NCBI RefSeq assembly: GCF_021165935.1
Contig: NZ_CP088953.1
Location: 1,969,501-2,033,500 of the forward strand
Source of the DNA: Microbulbifer elongatus
GTDB lineage: Bacteria; Pseudomonadota; Gammaproteobacteria; Pseudomonadales; Cellvibrionaceae
Direction: 5' to 3'
Length of the DNA stretch: 64,000 nucleotides
The first letter of the stretch is position 1; each line of letters starts with the position of its first letter. The position numbers and the translations under genes are program-made. This document shows, in pieces, positions 62,516-64,000 of this stretch. The notes below the pieces were generated by a model. It was not told the origin of the DNA and searched no databases. It worked only from the letters and a program-made list of their open reading frames with translations.

Positions 62516-64000
62516 ATGAAATCTGCATTTTTTGCCGCATCGGCTCTGGCGCTGGCCATGGTTGCCGGCTGTTCTTCTGACGAAAAATCCACCGCTACTT
62601 CGGAATCCGCAGTACCCGTAGAGAGTACTGCACAACAGGGAGCCGACGCCGGGCAGAAAATGGCTCAACCGGACACCGGTCCCCAGGCTGGTGGTATTGC
62701 AAAAGGCGTGGACCCTTCCCGCTTCAACATTTACGCGCCGGTGGAGTTGAATGCAGATCTCTCCGCCCTGTCTGACAACCAGCGTCAGATGATCGGCAAG
62801 CTGATCGATGCCAGTAAAATCATGGATCAGCTGTTCTGGTTACAGTCCTACGGTCCGGCCCAGGAGCTGCTGAGTGGCATCGACGATAGCGCCGCACGCA
62901 AGTTCGCCGACATCAATTACGGCCCCTGGGATCGACTCAACGACAACAAGCCGTTTATTGAAGGCTACGGTGACAAACCGCTGGGTGCCGAGTTCTACCC
63001 GGAAGACATGACCAAACAGGAATTTGAGAACTGGAAGCAGCCGGGGAAAGAAGGCCTTTACTCACTGGTACGTCGCGACAGTAACGGCAAGCTGATGCTG
63101 GTGCCATACAGCGAGGCCTACAAGACCGAGCTGGAGAAAGCCTCTGCGCTGCTGCGTGAAGCGGCGGAGCTGGCGGAAGATCAGGATTTTTCCGCCTATC
63201 TGAAACTCCGCGCCGACGCGCTGCTGGACGACCAGTTCCGTGACAGCGATATGGCGTGGATGGATATGAAAGACAACCGCATCGACGTGGTGATCGGTCC
63301 CATCGAAAATTACGAAGATCAACTCTTTGCCTACCGCACAGCGTACGAGTCCTATGTGCTGCTGAAAGATATGGCGTGGAGCGAAAAACTGTCCAAGTTC
63401 GCCGCCTTCCTGCCAGAGTTGCAGCGCGGCCTGCCGGTAGACGACAAGTACAAGGCGGAAACCCCGGGAACCGATTCCGATCTGAACGCTTACGACGTGC
63501 TCTACTACGCAGGCCACAGTAATGCCGGCTCCAAGACCATCGCCATCAACCTGCCGAACGACGAAGAAGTCCAGCTGAAAAAAGGTACCCGCCGCCTGCA
63601 GCTGAAGAACGCCATGCGCGCGAAGTTCGACCAGATCCTGGTGCCCATCAGCGGCGTGTTGATCGCGGAAGACCAGCGTAAGCACATCACCTTCGATGCC
63701 TTCTTCGGTAACACCATGTTCCACGAAGTGGCCCACGGCCTGGGCATCAAGAAAACCGTCACCGATGGCGCCAATGTGCGTCAGGCCCTGAAGGAAACCT
63801 CGTCCGCGCTGGAAGAGGGCAAGGCGGATATCCTCGGTCTTTACATGATCACCAAGCTGCACGAAAAAGGGGAGATCGAAGAAGGTGAACTGATGGACAA
63901 CTACGTCACCTTTCTCGCCGGTATTTTCCGCAGCGTCCGCTTCGGTGCCGCCAGTGCCCACGGCAAGGCCAATATGATGCGCTTCAACTTCTTCAAACAG
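62516..64000 (+). CDS. M49-like (dipeptidyl-peptidase III-related) lipoprotein, cut by window edge
   Basis: The first 495 codons of a gene that runs off the window. A lipoprotein signal ends at MVAGC (C19), followed by a Ser/Thr/Gln-rich linker. The body carries the zinc motif FHEVAHGLG (near residues 402-410) and EEGKADILGLY (near residue 436), which supplies the second Glu. This is the M49 arrangement with the short HExxH motif, as in Nudix-linked and some bacterial DPP III proteins, instead of the longer HExxxH of classical DPP III. A lipid-anchored, probably periplasmic peptidase is predicted. AGGAA precedes ATG 62516. Confidence 0.88.
   Translation, partial: MKSAFFAASALALAMVAGCSSDEKSTATSESAVPVESTAQQGADAGQKMAQPDTGPQAGGIAKGVDPSRFNIYAPVELNADLSALSDNQRQMIGKLIDASKIMDQLFWLQSYGPAQELLSGIDDSAARKFADINYGPWDRLNDNKPFIEGYGDKPLGAEFYPEDMTKQEFENWKQPGKEGLYSLVRRDSNGKLMLVPYSEAYKTELEKASALLREAAELAEDQDFSAYLKLRADALLDDQFRDSDMAWMDMKDNRIDVVIGPIENYEDQLFAYRTAYESYVLLKDMAWSEKLSKFAAFLPELQRGLPVDDKYKAETPGTDSDLNAYDVLYYAGHSNAGSKTIAINLPNDEEVQLKKGTRRLQLKNAMRAKFDQILVPISGVLIAEDQRKHITFDAFFGNTMFHEVAHGLGIKKTVTDGANVRQALKETSSALEEGKADILGLYMITKLHEKGEIEEGELMDNYVTFLAGIFRSVRFGAASAHGKANMMRFNFFKQ

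Overview
The window carries 53 protein genes, no rRNA or tRNA gene that I can see, and no integrase, transposase, phage gene or CRISPR array. It reads as ordinary chromosome of a GC-rich marine gammaproteobacterium, most like Microbulbifer or a relative in the Cellvibrionales. That placement is inference from gene content and gene order (leuS/ybeL, miaB-ybeZ-ybeY-corC-lnt, pepA-holC-valS divergent from lptFG, a chitobiase-type GH20 lipoprotein); no marker gene was compared.

Layout. 0-2.2 kb: start of leuS (minus) divergent from a YbeL-like zinc-ribbon gene, a YdcF-like gene and an unknown gene. 2.2-9.5 kb: minus-strand block yfcH, then lnt, corC, ybeY, ybeZ and miaB (tRNA modification, rRNA maturation, envelope lipoprotein acylation). 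9.7-17.5 kb, plus: a DUF1820 gene, an uncharacterised membrane/VWA-like pair, an LpxH-like phosphoesterase coupled to an OlsF-like double acyltransferase, and an NfeD/slipin pair. 17.5-24.6 kb, minus: a sugar-acid dehydratase, pgi, a tiny Cys-rich lipoprotein, a DUF3549 gene and nhaC. 24.9-32.3 kb, plus: an acyltransferase, dinG, yqcC and a retropepsin/7TM-transglutaminase/ATP-grasp trio. 32.5-38.6 kb, minus: valS, a disordered protein, holC and pepA. 38.9-41.1 kb, plus: lptF-lptG. 41.2-64 kb: RDD and secreted proteins, a GH20 hexosaminidase, GMC oxidoreductase, rlmA, tadA, a K+-channel-like protein, a LysR/FMN-reductase divergent pair, a DUF885 lipoprotein, SRAP, cnoX, a NIF3-like domain, two Nudix enzymes, an RND pump, an Atm1-type ABC exporter and the start of an M49-like metallopeptidase.

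Envelope biogenesis is a running theme: Lnt, LptFG, lipid acyltransferases, an RND pump, NfeD/slipin and several lipoproteins.

The most unusual signal is not a gene. Four cruciform-forming elements of about 122 bp occur as two pairs, one between miaB and ybeZ and one between pepA and holC. Each has a long near-perfect outer stem and a loop of 51-54 nt with two small hairpins that expose TCC. Loop and flanks are conserved, but the stem sequences differ between copies with full compensation. I do not recall a named function for this family. Smaller repeats include a REP doublet at 32.35 kb, a related REP arm with six tandem octamers at 54.4 kb, and a Pseudomonas-REP-like hairpin at 60.4 kb.
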